Part shown: one piece after another, positions 9,087 through 17,761 of the stretch
Layout of the letters: the number at the start of each line of letters is the position of its first letter
How positions within the stretch are numbered: the first letter of the stretch is position 1
Source: DAIDKA01 sp049792815
GTDB taxonomy: Bacteria; Pseudomonadota; Gammaproteobacteria; Steroidobacterales; Steroidobacteraceae
Assembly (NCBI GenBank): GCA_049792815.1
Contig: JBARBG010000025.1
Location: 1 to 64,000 of the forward strand
Direction of reading: 5' to 3'
DNA length: 64,000 nucleotides
Translations under genes and position numbers: made by a program
Notes under the pieces: generated by a model
Told to the model about the DNA's origin: nothing
Databases searched by the model: none
The model's input: only the letters and a program-made list of their open reading frames with translations

Positions 9087-10241
9087 TCAGGCCCGCTGCA
9101 GCGCCTCGCCGAACTCGGCGATGGCGCAGATGATGTGGTAGAAGCTGCTCGCCGGAGCCGGCTCGACCACGAATTTGCCCTCGCGGTCGATCTTGTCATA
9201 CCACAGCCCGTGCGCCCCATGGTCAAGAAACCGCCACAGGCCCTGGGCAGCTCCCAGCGCACTGCTCCAGTAGCGCTCCTGCCCGGTGAGCGCGCCCATT
9301 CGGGCTGCCGCCTTGAGACGCTCGGTCTGCGGCCACAGCCGCGCGGCCGGGTCCTTGATGCGAAAATCTGCGCTCAGCGCGTTGATGGCGATGCCGCCCT
9401 TCACGCCGTGATTCTCGCCGATGTCAAACAGTCGCTCGGCCGCCTTGCGTGTCGCACTGCCCGGCGTTGCGTCCTGGCACAGCAGCAGCCATGCCCACTC
9501 GAATTGATGTCCGGGTTCGATCGCCTGTCCCGGCGTGGCTTCGGGCAGGGGCTGCCAGTTCGCCGCGAAGAGTTCCTGAAGGCCGCCGCTGCGCGGATCG
9601 ATGAAATGCCGTAGGGCCAGGCCGCAGATCTCATCCGCTAGAGCCGCCCAGGCCGGATCCGCGGAGACCTTGGTCCAGGCAAGCGCGGCCTCGAACAGAT
9701 GCATGTGCGGATTGGACAGCAACGGCGTGCGCTCCGGGATTCCGGAGTCAAAACCGCCGCCGACGCGGTGCAGTCGCTCCATCAGCCGGGTGCGCAGCTG
9801 CACGCCAAGCGCAACGATGTCCGGCGCAGCACCCAGCACCTCCTGGGCGCTGGCCAGGGCCAGCAGCGCGAACGCCTGGTCGTAGAGCACGGCACGATCA
9901 TCGCGGACCTTGCCGTCATGCGTGACCAGGGTGTGGAACAGGCCGTCGGCGCGCAGATAGTGGCGCGTGAAGAAACTTAAGCCCGCCTCAACCAGGGTGC
10001 GCGCGTCCCCGCGCCAGCCCAGTTTTCCGGCGCGCGCGTAGGCGTAGACCTGCCGGGTCTGCACCCGCGCCCGCCGTGCTTCATCGGCCAGCGCGCCACC
10101 GGGTAGCAGCCGTTCATTGAATGCGCGATGCACGGCATCGAAGCCAGCCGTGGCCCACACCGGATAGGCATCATCGATGAGCCAGGTGAGTAGCCGGCCA
10201 TGCATCTGGCGGGCTTGTGGCAGACTCGATAGCGTGTTCAT
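9087..10241 (-). CDS. AGE family epimerase/isomerase (mannose isomerase-like)
   Basis: A 384-residue cytosolic enzyme of the N-acylglucosamine 2-epimerase / aldose-ketose isomerase family, an (alpha/alpha)6 barrel. Recognisable blocks are QTRQVYAYA (Arg/Gln of the sugar-binding pocket), RDDRAVLYDQAFALLALA, PLLSNPHMHLFEAALAW, EPGHQFEWAWLL with the conserved His and WPQTERLKAAA. Members interconvert mannose and fructose, glucose and mannose, or GlcNAc and ManNAc. The HMHLFEA and EPGHQFEW pattern is found in mannose/cellobiose-epimerase branches. Its ATG overlaps the stop of the ROK kinase gene as ATGA, so the two are translationally coupled, which favours a mannose to fructose role. Confidence 0.9.
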   Translation of the reverse strand: MNTLSSLPQARQMHGRLLTWLIDDAYPVWATAGFDAVHRAFNERLLPGGALADEARRARVQTRQVYAYARAGKLGWRGDARTLVEAGLSFFTRHYLRADGLFHTLVTHDGKVRDDRAVLYDQAFALLALASAQEVLGAAPDIVALGVQLRTRLMERLHRVGGGFDSGIPERTPLLSNPHMHLFEAALAWTKVSADPAWAALADEICGLALRHFIDPRSGGLQELFAANWQPLPEATPGQAIEPGHQFEWAWLLLCQDATPGSATRKAAERLFDIGENHGVKGGIAINALSADFRIKDPAARLWPQTERLKAAARMGALTGQERYWSSALGAAQGLWRFLDHGAHGLWYDKIDREGKFVVEPAPASSFYHIICAIAEFGEALQRA

Positions 10242-11167
10242 CCAGACGGTCTTGTACCACTTTTCCACTCGTCGGCGGCCACCGCGAGTGCGCCCAGCGG
10301 GCCCACCGCGGCGCCCAGCGCCGAGGGCACGATGAAACCATCGAGGTCCGCACCGAGCTCCCGTGTCCCGATATAGCCATTCAGACTACGCTGCAGACTT
10401 TCACGAATCATCCCGAACAGTTGCGGCTGATGCAGCATCACGCCGCCGCCGAAAAAAATGCGGCGCGGACCGGTGGTCAGTACCAGGGCCTGGCACAGCT
10501 GCGCCAGGCAGTGCGCCACGTGGCGCCAGATCGGGTCGTCAGGGGCGAGGTCGGCTGGCTCACGCTGCGCGCGTGCGCGGATGGCCGGGCCCGCTGCCAG
10601 ACCCTCCACGCAGTCGCCATGGAACGGGCAGGTGCCGGGAAAGTCATCTCCTGCCCCGCGCACGACGCGAATGTGCCCGAGTTCGGCGTGATTGGCGCCC
10701 AGCGCCGGGCGACCCCTGACGATGACGCCGGCGCCGATGCCCGTGCCCACCGTCACATAAACGAAATCCATCATTCCCAGGGCGCCGCCCCAGCGCGCTT
10801 CCGCCAGCGCCGCGGCATTCACATCGGTGTCGATGCCGGTGGCAATGCGGTAGCGACGCGCGAAACGGCCCAGCAATTCCGTGTCCGACCAGCCGGATTT
10901 GACCGTGGTGGCCAACCAGCCGAAGCGCGGCGAATCGCGCCGCAGCTCCAGCGGCCCAAAGGCTGCCAGCCCCAGCGCCGCAAAATCCTCGCCCGCCGCG
11001 CGCCAGCCGTCGAGCACCTTCGCGATGGCCGCAAGCGTGGGCTCTGGCGCCTGCGTCGGCACTTCAACCTGGGCGCGGATATCACGCGGGCCGGTGCCGA
11101 GAGTGCAGATGCACTTGGTACCGCCGAGTTCAACGCCCGCCAGCAGCGGCAAGCCGCGGCTTTCCAT
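10238..11167 (-). CDS. ROK family sugar kinase, probable fructokinase
   Basis: A 309-residue ROK kinase. The N-terminal phosphate loop is GVELGGTKCICTLG, the catalytic Asp follows in GIDTDVNAAALAEARWG, the second phosphate region is VTVGTGIGAGVI, and the zinc-binding/ROK signature ELGHIRVVRG leads to CPFHGDCVEGLAAGPAI. This last block matches ROK fructokinases and manno(fructo)kinases rather than NagK or glucokinase. Predicted reaction: ATP-dependent phosphorylation of fructose (or mannose) to the 6-phosphate in the cytosol. It is directly coupled to the AGE isomerase downstream (ATGA overlap) and lies six bases after the secreted DUF8021-like gene. Confidence 0.9.
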   Translation of the reverse strand: MESRGLPLLAGVELGGTKCICTLGTGPRDIRAQVEVPTQAPEPTLAAIAKVLDGWRAAGEDFAALGLAAFGPLELRRDSPRFGWLATTVKSGWSDTELLGRFARRYRIATGIDTDVNAAALAEARWGGALGMMDFVYVTVGTGIGAGVIVRGRPALGANHAELGHIRVVRGAGDDFPGTCPFHGDCVEGLAAGPAIRARAQREPADLAPDDPIWRHVAHCLAQLCQALVLTTGPRRIFFGGGVMLHQPQLFGMIRESLQRSLNGYIGTRELGADLDGFIVPSALGAAVGPLGALAVAADEWKSGTRPSG

Positions 11168-11173
11168 CCGCCG

Positions 11174-12151
11174 TTACCAGCCCGACGGCGAGCCGTAGGG
11201 CGCCACGAAGCCCATGGCCTCGATCTGGTGGATCTTGCCACCACTGATCTTGAAGATATGCGCGGCCGGAAGATCGAACGGCGGGTTGTTGACCTCGCGC
11301 TGGGTCACACCCGGCACGCCTTTGATGGGGAACACATGGTTCTTCATGCTGTGATGGAAATGCGAGAGACCGAAAGCCAGGCCGGTCGTCGGATCCACGG
11401 CCAGCACCCGGATGTTATCGATGGTGTCGATGTAGGCCATCATGCCCGTGCTGAACTGGCGCGTGCAGTCCATTGCGCTGTAGTTCGGCTTGGGCGTCTG
11501 GGCGGTCACCGGCGCGCGGCTGCCGCTCGACTCGCGGCCGTTCTCGTGCCGTTCGCAATCGCGCGCCATCGGCGCCAGCTCCCCGTCGTTGAAATCCAGG
11601 GCATCGTAGTACGAGTAGGCGATGCCCTTGATCTCATGGCGCGACATGCGCATGGCTTCCGGAATGACCTTCGCGAACACCGGACGCGGAACCTGCAGGT
11701 TGGCCAGGCTCTGCGCGTTCAAGTCGCGGGCGATGACATGCTCGGCCTGGATGACATGCCCTGCGAATACCTGCAGTCGCAGTCCAAGCAGGATGGGCTT
11801 GCCGCCTTCCTGCATCAGTCCCATGAAACCTACTTGCCCTGAGACCGGATCAGGCACGTAGAGCTTGAACGTGGTGGGTCCCGCCGAGGCCGTTTTCCAC
11901 AAGCCCTCGCCGAGCTTCGTGGCCTTGATGTTCTCGACGAAACGGGCGTCGGGGGCAAAGGCGATCCGGCTGGGATCATGGGCGACGAGCGCGGCCAGGT
12001 AGTCATCGACCAGCCGGTCATAGCAGACCCGGGTCTTGCAGTTGATCTGGTCTTTGCTTTGGTCTTTGCTTTGGCCCTGAGCCTGCGCCAGTGCCGGGCA
12101 GACCGTCGCGGCGGCAATCAGCAGCGCCACGAGCCTGTACTTCTTGTGCAT
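11174..12151 (-). CDS. Secreted protein of unknown function, DUF8021-like (copy 1)
   Basis: A 325-residue protein with a signal peptide (HKKYRLVALLIAAATVCPALAQ), then a short tandem SKDQSKDQ stretch before the mature part. Two cysteines (INCKTRVCYDRL) open the domain, followed by LVDDYLAALVAHDPSRIAFAPDARFVENI, an NTF2/SnoaL-like beginning, and later DTIDNIRVLAVDPTTGLAFGLSHFHH and ISGGKIHQIEAMGFVAPYG. The whole resembles the DUF8021 group and is clearly paralogous to the protein at 34049-35080. Function unknown; the fold suggests a small-molecule binding or enzyme cavity in the periplasm. It sits between gloA and the ROK kinase in one minus-strand run. Confidence 0.75.
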   Translation of the reverse strand: MHKKYRLVALLIAAATVCPALAQAQGQSKDQSKDQINCKTRVCYDRLVDDYLAALVAHDPSRIAFAPDARFVENIKATKLGEGLWKTASAGPTTFKLYVPDPVSGQVGFMGLMQEGGKPILLGLRLQVFAGHVIQAEHVIARDLNAQSLANLQVPRPVFAKVIPEAMRMSRHEIKGIAYSYYDALDFNDGELAPMARDCERHENGRESSGSRAPVTAQTPKPNYSAMDCTRQFSTGMMAYIDTIDNIRVLAVDPTTGLAFGLSHFHHSMKNHVFPIKGVPGVTQREVNNPPFDLPAAHIFKISGGKIHQIEAMGFVAPYGSPSGW

Positions 12152-12264
12152 CAGTCATTCCTCGAATTTCACTTCAAATACCGAACGCTCCTGCCGCGGG
12201 CAATCAGCTTGCCACGCAGGAGTCATCCGCCCGAAGAGACCCCCTCTTCAATTCGACGCGCGCT

Positions 12265-12663
12265 TCAGTCCAGTCCAGCTCGCTCGATGAGCTCGATTTT
12301 ATAGCCGTCAGGATCCTGGACGAAGGCGATGACGGTGGTGCCGCCCTTGACCGGTCCGGGCTCGCGTGTGACCGTGCCGCCGGCCGCGCGGATGCGCTCG
12401 CAGGTGTCGGCGACGTTCCGCACGCCGACGGCGAAGTGACCGAACGCCGTGCCTGGCTCATAGGCCTGGACGCCGTAGTTGTAGGTGAGCTCGATCTCCG
12501 CGGAGCCGTCGGCATTGCCGGCGCCATAGCCAACGAACGCCAGCTTGTACTGATGGGCGGGCACATCGGTGGTGCGCAGCAGTTTCATGCCCAGGACATT
12601 GGTGTAGAAATCGATGGACCTCGTCAGGTCACCCACGCGCACCATGGTATGCAGCAGCTTCAT
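12265..12663 (-). CDS. gloA: Lactoylglutathione lyase (glyoxalase I)
   Basis: A 132-residue glyoxalase I, the metal-dependent enzyme converting the methylglyoxal-glutathione hemithioacetal to S-lactoylglutathione. Metal ligands are visible in their usual order: His in LHTMVRVGDL, Glu in SAEIELTYNYG, His in GTAFGHFAVGV and Glu in PDGYKIELIE. The length and order fit the short Ni/Co-dependent bacterial type. ATG 12663 is preceded by GGGAGA. It lies 11 bp after the 476-residue unknown gene on the same strand; the 113 bp downstream of its stop, before copy 1 of the DUF8021-like gene, hold no gene that I can see. Confidence 0.96.
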   Translation of the reverse strand: MKLLHTMVRVGDLTRSIDFYTNVLGMKLLRTTDVPAHQYKLAFVGYGAGNADGSAEIELTYNYGVQAYEPGTAFGHFAVGVRNVADTCERIRAAGGTVTREPGPVKGGTTVIAFVQDPDGYKIELIERAGLD

Positions 12664-12674
12664 CGATTCTCCCG

Positions 12675-14105
12675 CTATTGATAGCCGAACAGTCCCCGGG
12701 TCTTGATGGCGTGGGCGACTTCCGGCGGCACCATGGTTTCCCATTCGGTGTTGCCAGAGTTGATCTTACGCAGCACGTCCGGCGAGTAAATGCTCAGGTA
12801 GGTGTGGTTGGCATCCTCGAGCTGGACGATACAGCGCCGCGACAGCAGGTGTCCGTACAGCTGGCGCAGCGACTCCCCGACATCCACATCATTCACCGTC
12901 ACCAGCTTGCCGGTCTTCTGATCCATGTAAGGATAGATGTATAGCCGCAGATTGTTGCGGAACAGCCGGCCGAAGCTCTCCAGGATGCCGCCGTCCAGGC
13001 GGGTGTAGTAGCTCTCGTCGAAAATGGCCTCGAGGTTCATCGCGCCCATCGCCAGACCGACCCGCCGCGAGGTGTAGCGAAAGAGGTAGGCCGCCAGCCG
13101 ATAATACTCGGCAAAGTCCGAAATCATCACGGTATGGCCCGTGGCGGCCAGGACTTCGGCGCGACTGATGAAGTCCTGCAGATCCACTGTGCCATCGTTG
13201 GTGAGACTGCTCATGGTGATTTCCATGATCGAGATGGTCTCGCCGGGTTGCACGTCGTTGCCTTCAGCCTCGAAGGCCCGCAGCGCCGAACGCGCCAGGT
13301 CCAGGTTCACATAGGTCACCGGACGGAAGCGTCCGCGCTCGACCAGTACCGGCTTCTTGCGCAGCACCTCCGAGGGCTGCAGCACCTTGCCGTCGCAGGA
13401 GAACATGGCCGCGCCGGTCAGATGCAGCTGCACCAGCCGCAGGCTCATGACACGGTTGTCGACCTGGCTGAATTCCGGACCCGAGAATTCGATGAGATCG
13501 ATCTCGATGCGATCCGTCGTCAAGCCATCGAGCAATGAATAGACCAGCCGGTCAGGGTCATTGCTGAAATACTGTGCACCGTAGATGAGGTTGAGACCAA
13601 CTATGCCCAAGGCCTCCTGCTGCAGGGCATTTTCCACATCCAGCATGCGCACATGGATGATGATCTGGCTGCTCTCGGCCAGCGGTCGTGGCTGGAACTT
13701 GATGCCCAGCCACCCGTGGCATTCGTTGTTGCCGCGAAAGTTGCGCGCCGACACCGTGTCGGCAAAAGTGAAGAACGCCGTGGTCTTGCCGCGTCCGTCC
13801 ATCAGTCGCTCGATATTCAGGCGCTGTTCGTAGTCCAGCATGGACTGCAGGCGCTCGCGGCACACGTAGCGCGCACACGGTCCGTAGATGGCATCCGACA
13901 CCTTCATGTCGTAGGCCGAGATGCTCTTCGAGATGGTGCCGGCCGCGCCGCCGGCGCGGAAGAACCAGCGCACCACCTCTTGGCCGGCGCCGATCTCTGC
14001 AAAACTGCCATAGGAGCCGGGGTCCAGATTGACCTTCAGCGCCTTCTCGCGGGGTGTTACGGGGTGATCTTCCACAGGGCTCCCGATCGGGGTTACGCCA
14101 TTCAC
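12675..14105 (-). CDS. Conserved protein of unknown function, 476 aa
   Basis: A soluble 476-residue protein without signal peptide or membrane segment. GTG 14105 is chosen because AGGAGG lies exactly eight bases upstream. Characteristic stretches are GSYGSFAEIGAGQEVVRWFF, SKSISAYDMKVSDAIYG, TFADTVSARNF, GWLGIKFQ, IIIHVRMLD, EALGIVGLNLIYGA and FGRLFRNNLRLYIYPYMD. From memory, homologues in proteobacteria are sometimes labelled nicotinate-nucleotide adenylyltransferase. I see no HxGH nucleotidyltransferase motif to support that and do not transfer it. The strong conservation-like pattern suggests a catalytic or structural housekeeping role. It is first of the minus-strand run with gloA. Confidence 0.7.
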   Translation of the reverse strand: MNGVTPIGSPVEDHPVTPREKALKVNLDPGSYGSFAEIGAGQEVVRWFFRAGGAAGTISKSISAYDMKVSDAIYGPCARYVCRERLQSMLDYEQRLNIERLMDGRGKTTAFFTFADTVSARNFRGNNECHGWLGIKFQPRPLAESSQIIIHVRMLDVENALQQEALGIVGLNLIYGAQYFSNDPDRLVYSLLDGLTTDRIEIDLIEFSGPEFSQVDNRVMSLRLVQLHLTGAAMFSCDGKVLQPSEVLRKKPVLVERGRFRPVTYVNLDLARSALRAFEAEGNDVQPGETISIMEITMSSLTNDGTVDLQDFISRAEVLAATGHTVMISDFAEYYRLAAYLFRYTSRRVGLAMGAMNLEAIFDESYYTRLDGGILESFGRLFRNNLRLYIYPYMDQKTGKLVTVNDVDVGESLRQLYGHLLSRRCIVQLEDANHTYLSIYSPDVLRKINSGNTEWETMVPPEVAHAIKTRGLFGYQ

Positions 14106-14381
14106 GTCGAAATCCTCCTGACTCACCCGCCCCCTCAACAGGTAGCGCTAGGATAGCCGAGAGCTTGGCACCTGAGATTTCGAAACCGCCACAACGTGAG
14201 GTGGACACGCCTGACGGACTCGTCGCCGGAGCCGCGCAGGGTCCGCCACGCAGACGCGCAAGCTGCATTTTTATCAATAAATATCAATCACTTGTCTTCT
14301 CGTCGGCGGGCCCAATCCAGGGGCTCGAATTTCCGTCAGCAAGTTGCGGTATATTCGCGCCCACTTCCCAAGGAGTGGCCC
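14106..14381. other. Divergent intergenic region, 276 bp
   Basis: It separates the 476-residue unknown gene (minus) from the aldehyde dehydrogenase gene (plus) and must hold both promoters. An AT-rich island around 14270-14292 stands out from the GC-rich surroundings. TATATT at 14350-14355 is a possible -10 element for the dehydrogenase, but no good -35 is placed correctly. Reading frames across it have no ribosome site or recognisable product, so I call no gene here. Confidence 0.5.
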
Positions 14382-15812
14382 ATGAATGCCCAGTTGCAGA
14401 CTTATCCGGCTTCCGAATTCAACCTCCTGATCAACGGCCGACTGGTCGCGGGCGCGTCGACCTTCGACGTGATCAACCCCGCCACCGAGGATCTGCTGGC
14501 GGTGTGCCCACGCGCCGACCTTGGCCAGCTGAACCAGGCCGTCGCGGCCGCAAAGGCCGCCTTTCCGGCCTGGTCCGCCACGCCCATCGCTGAGCGCCGG
14601 CGCCTGCTGCTGAAACTGGCCGACGCACTCGGCGCCTCCATGGATGACATCGCCCGCGTGCTGACCCAGGAACAGGGCAAGCCGTTGGGTGCCGCCAAGT
14701 ATGAGATCGGTGGCGCCATCCACATGATTCAGACCTTCGCCGCCATGGATCTGCCGTCCAAGGTACTGAAGGACGCCGACGGCAGCCGCATCGTGCAACA
14801 TCATGTGCCGCTGGGTGTCGTCGCCGCCATCACGCCCTGGAACTTCCCGGTGATCCTGCTGACGATCAAGCTGGCGCCGGCACTGCTCGCCGGCAACACG
14901 GTGGTGGTGAAGCCCGCCCCGACGACGCCGCTGTCCACGCTGCGCCTGGGTGAGCTGTGCGCCAAGATCTTCCCGCCCGGCGTGGTCAACGTCATCACCG
15001 ATGTCAACGATCTGGGCAATGCCCTGACGTCACACCCGGACGTGGCGAAGGTCGCCTTCACGGGCTCCACGGCGACCGGCAAGAAAGTCATGGCCAGCGT
15101 CGCCAGCACCATCAAGCGGCTGACCCTGGAACTGGGCGGCAATGATGCGGCCCTGGTCCTGGATGACCTGGATCCGAAAAAGGCGGCCGCGAGCCTCTTC
15201 GCCGGCTCCATGGTCAACAGCGGTCAGGTGTGCCTGGCGATCAAGCGCGCCTATGTTCCCGATTCCATGTACGACGCCGTATGCACCGAGCTGGCCAGGC
15301 TCGCCGACGCCGCGGTGGTGGGCGATGGCATGGATCCGAATACGCAGTACGGTCCGGTGCAGAACGCCACGCAGTTCAAGAAGGTCAATGAGTACATCGA
15401 AGACGCCCGTGCTCACGGCAGGATCGTCGCCGGTGGCAAGCCGCACAGCGGCCGCGGCTACTTCGTGCGTCCGACCATCGTGCGCGACATCCCGGACAAC
15501 ACGCGCCTGGTTCAGGAAGAGCAGTTCGGACCGGTGCTGCCAGTGCTTCGCTACAGCAGCCTGGATGATGCGATTGCCCGCATCAACAACACCGAGTACG
15601 GCCTGGGCGGTACCGTCTGGTCATCGAATGACAAACGGGCGTATGAAACCGCCCTGCGCATCGACTCCGGCACCGTGTGGGTGAACAAGCACCTGGACCT
15701 GCCGGTTGATGTGCCGTTCGGTGGCGCCAAGCAGTCGGGCTTCGGCGCTGAGATGGGTCAGGAAGGGCTGGAAGAATTCACGCAATCGAAGATCATCAAC
15801 CAGGCCGTCTGA
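14382..15812 (+). CDS. NAD(P)-dependent aldehyde dehydrogenase
   Basis: A 476-residue class I/II aldehyde dehydrogenase. Signatures in order: the Rossmann entry TPWNFPVILLTIKLAPALLAGN, FTGSTATGKKV, the general-base motif LELGGND, the catalytic cysteine in NSGQVCLAIKR, EEQFGPVLPV and VPFGGAKQSGFGAEMG. The glutamate of the LELGGND motif and the catalytic Cys are intact. The sequence resembles broad-specificity or succinate-semialdehyde-type enzymes; the substrate is not decidable. ATG 14384-side context AAGGAG gives a good ribosome site, and the longer in-frame extension upstream is rejected. A small two-helix membrane frame overlaps its stop and continues downstream. Confidence 0.93.
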   Translation: MNAQLQTYPASEFNLLINGRLVAGASTFDVINPATEDLLAVCPRADLGQLNQAVAAAKAAFPAWSATPIAERRRLLLKLADALGASMDDIARVLTQEQGKPLGAAKYEIGGAIHMIQTFAAMDLPSKVLKDADGSRIVQHHVPLGVVAAITPWNFPVILLTIKLAPALLAGNTVVVKPAPTTPLSTLRLGELCAKIFPPGVVNVITDVNDLGNALTSHPDVAKVAFTGSTATGKKVMASVASTIKRLTLELGGNDAALVLDDLDPKKAAASLFAGSMVNSGQVCLAIKRAYVPDSMYDAVCTELARLADAAVVGDGMDPNTQYGPVQNATQFKKVNEYIEDARAHGRIVAGGKPHSGRGYFVRPTIVRDIPDNTRLVQEEQFGPVLPVLRYSSLDDAIARINNTEYGLGGTVWSSNDKRAYETALRIDSGTVWVNKHLDLPVDVPFGGAKQSGFGAEMGQEGLEEFTQSKIINQAV

Positions 15813-15865
15813 ACCTGGATCGACCCAAGGCTTCCGAGCCGGTCCGGCGTCTGCGCCGGACCATC

Positions 15866-16045
15866 GTGCTGGGAACGGTCTGCGTTGCGGTCAGTGCGCT
15901 GGGGATGTTCCTGGCCCGTCCGCTTGCCGCGCACTTCCAGACCCTCGCGCCATGGATTCTGCCGGCCGTGGCGGTGGCGGTACTGGCGATTCTCGTTATC
16001 CTCGCACTGCTCGTGCTGCCAAGGCTCGCGAAGCCTCGTCGCTAG
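15866..16045 (+). CDS. Possible small two-helix membrane protein with non-ATG start
   Basis: A frame open from 15752 to the TAG at 16043-16045 encodes a protein-like pattern: a basic patch (RRLRRT), a hydrophobic helix (IVLGTVCVAVSALGMFLA), a short polar loop (HFQTLAPW), a second helix (ILPAVAVAVLAILVILALLV) and a basic tail (LAKPRR). No ATG starts the frame. GTG 15866 would give 59 residues; CTG 15809 or 15815 would include the basic N-terminus. No clear ribosome site precedes any of these, although coupling to the aldehyde dehydrogenase stop (15810-15812) is possible. It fills the gap between two genes. It could also be a decayed gene. Confidence 0.35.
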   Translation: MLGTVCVAVSALGMFLARPLAAHFQTLAPWILPAVAVAVLAILVILALLVLPRLAKPRR

Positions 16046-16052
16046 GTTCGGA

Positions 16053-17714
16053 TTAGCGGGCCGTCGCGCCGATCAGATGCGTATCACTGGGCCCGACGCC
16101 TGTGATCACGATGACCACCGGGTCATCGCGCGTTTCGGTGTAATGCGCAGTGGCGGCAGGCTCGGTGTAGTAGCTGCCGGGCGGCAGAGTCTTCAGGGCC
16201 GCCGGATCACGCTTCTCGCCGTACCCCACGTACAGGGTCCCTGACACCACATACACGGTGCGATTGTCGCGATGGGTATGAGGCGGAACGATGGTGTGGG
16301 CAGGCAGCGTGACCTGAACGGTGTAGACACCGGCCTTGGTGGAGTTGCCATTCAAGGCGATCGAGGCCGGCCCCGGACGGGCCGCGCGCTTCTGTGCCTG
16401 CACCAGGGTCTGGATGTCATCGGGAGTGAGGCGAATCTGCGGCTCGGCGACCTGCGCTTCAGCCACCACCGTGGTCGCTGCGACCGGCTCGATGCGCAGC
16501 AGCGCGCCATCCTCCTCGTCGGTCACGGCATACAGCAGGCCATCGGGTCCCTGGCGCACGTCGCGAAATCTCTGGTGCAGGTCGGTGAACAGGGTCTCGC
16601 GACGCAGTTCTTCAAGCTTGGGATTGAAGACCAGGCGTTCCAGTCCGCCGGTGCGCGGAATCTCGCCGCGGCGCGCGCTGGTCACGAACACATTGTTCTG
16701 CCAGGCCGGAAACTTGTCGCCCGTGTAGAACGTCAGCCCGCCCGGCGCAATCGACGGCAGCCACACCACCAGCGGCTGATCGATGCCCTCGGCCACGGGC
16801 GATTCGGAGATCCGCGGACCGGCATAGTCGCGACCGAAACTCACCTTGGGCCAGCCGTAGTTGTGCCCGGCGAGAATCACATTCAATTCGTCGCCACCGT
16901 TCGGGCCTTCTTCGGCATTCATCACCACGCCGCCGGGGCTGACGGTCAGGCCGAGGTGATCGCGGTGGCCGATGGAGAAAATCTCCCCACGGGCGCCGGG
17001 GGTGCCGACGAAGGGATTGTCCTTCGGGATGGTGCCGTCATCGCGCAGGCGCAGCACCTTGCCGTACACGGTATCCAGCCGTTGTGGAGCATCATCGAAG
17101 GGCCCGCCGGTGGTCATGTAAACCATCCCGTGCCCGTCGAAGGCCATGCGCGATCCGCTGGTGCTGCCTGAACCGCCGGCGAACAGCTGCTGAACATGGA
17201 TCAGCGAATGGCCCGACAGTTCCCCGCGGAACAGCGACACCCGGCTCTCCTGCCGCACCGGCGGCTTGGCGTCGGCCGGCGGCGGATTGCCCGCCTGGTT
17301 GAACGTGAAGTACACCAGATGGTTGTGTGCGAAGTCCGGATGCAGGGCAACGTCCTGCAGACCACCATTGCGGTACGGCGGCGGCACGGGCACTCCCTCA
17401 AGCGGCGTCGGATCAAGTTGCGCCGTGGCAGCGCCCGCGTTGTGGATCAGGCGCAGTCCGGCGCCGCGTTCGGAGACCAGCGCGTCACCGGAAGGGAGCA
17501 GGGCCACGGCGAAGGGATGGCGCAGACCGTGGACCACCACGACCACTCGCACCTTGTGCTGCTCCGCAGTATCGAATATGTAGGCCGGCTGGGTCAGCGC
17601 GACGGCCTCGATGCCAAGCGGCGCCTGCTGGGCATGCACCGGGTGAAAACAGGACCCCAGGCCGGCACTGGCCAGCAACTGCAAACCACGCACCACCCAT
17701 GATCGCACGCGCAT
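16053..17714 (-). CDS. Secreted PQQ-type sugar dehydrogenase propeller fused to a C-terminal cupin
   Basis: A 553-residue exported protein (signal peptide about 1-28). Residues roughly 60-420 form a glucose/sorbosone dehydrogenase propeller of the YliI/soluble-GDH type: HGLRHPFAVALLPSGDALVSE, LQDVALHPDFAHNHLVYFTF, ADGHGMVYMTTGG-like repeats, GHRDHLGLTVSP, EGPNGGDELNVI, YGWPKVSFG and RFRDVRQGPDGLLYAVTDE. Residues about 465-553 form a cupin with PPHTHRDNRTVYVVSGTLYVGYG and LPPGSYYTEPAATAHY. The propeller would oxidise an aldose with PQQ; the cupin role is unknown. ATG 17714 follows GGGAGGG. It begins 47 bp after btuB ends on the same strand, so it may be within the riboswitch-controlled transcript. 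Confidence 0.85.
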   Translation of the reverse strand: MRVRSWVVRGLQLLASAGLGSCFHPVHAQQAPLGIEAVALTQPAYIFDTAEQHKVRVVVVVHGLRHPFAVALLPSGDALVSERGAGLRLIHNAGAATAQLDPTPLEGVPVPPPYRNGGLQDVALHPDFAHNHLVYFTFNQAGNPPPADAKPPVRQESRVSLFRGELSGHSLIHVQQLFAGGSGSTSGSRMAFDGHGMVYMTTGGPFDDAPQRLDTVYGKVLRLRDDGTIPKDNPFVGTPGARGEIFSIGHRDHLGLTVSPGGVVMNAEEGPNGGDELNVILAGHNYGWPKVSFGRDYAGPRISESPVAEGIDQPLVVWLPSIAPGGLTFYTGDKFPAWQNNVFVTSARRGEIPRTGGLERLVFNPKLEELRRETLFTDLHQRFRDVRQGPDGLLYAVTDEEDGALLRIEPVAATTVVAEAQVAEPQIRLTPDDIQTLVQAQKRAARPGPASIALNGNSTKAGVYTVQVTLPAHTIVPPHTHRDNRTVYVVSGTLYVGYGEKRDPAALKTLPPGSYYTEPAATAHYTETRDDPVVIVITGVGPSDTHLIGATAR

Positions 17715-17761
17715 CTCGCCCTCCCCCGTAAACGCAGCCGTGGTGCGAGTGTACCCCAAGG

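Noticed and set aside
10217..11842. A 541-codon open frame on the plus strand across the ROK kinase and DUF8021-like genes
   Set aside because: It is antisense to two clearly recognisable proteins, has no ribosome site and its translation is rich in Arg, Ala and His with no domain; GC-rich DNA commonly gives such frames.
12047..12077. Direct repeat GGTCTTTGCTTT in tandem
   Set aside because: Considered as repeat element; it only encodes the SKDQSKDQ stretch of the secreted protein and is too short for a CRISPR or VNTR call.
12675..14105. Nicotinate-nucleotide adenylyltransferase label
   Set aside because: No HxGH nucleotidyltransferase motif and no matching length; label recalled from homologues, not supported by sequence.
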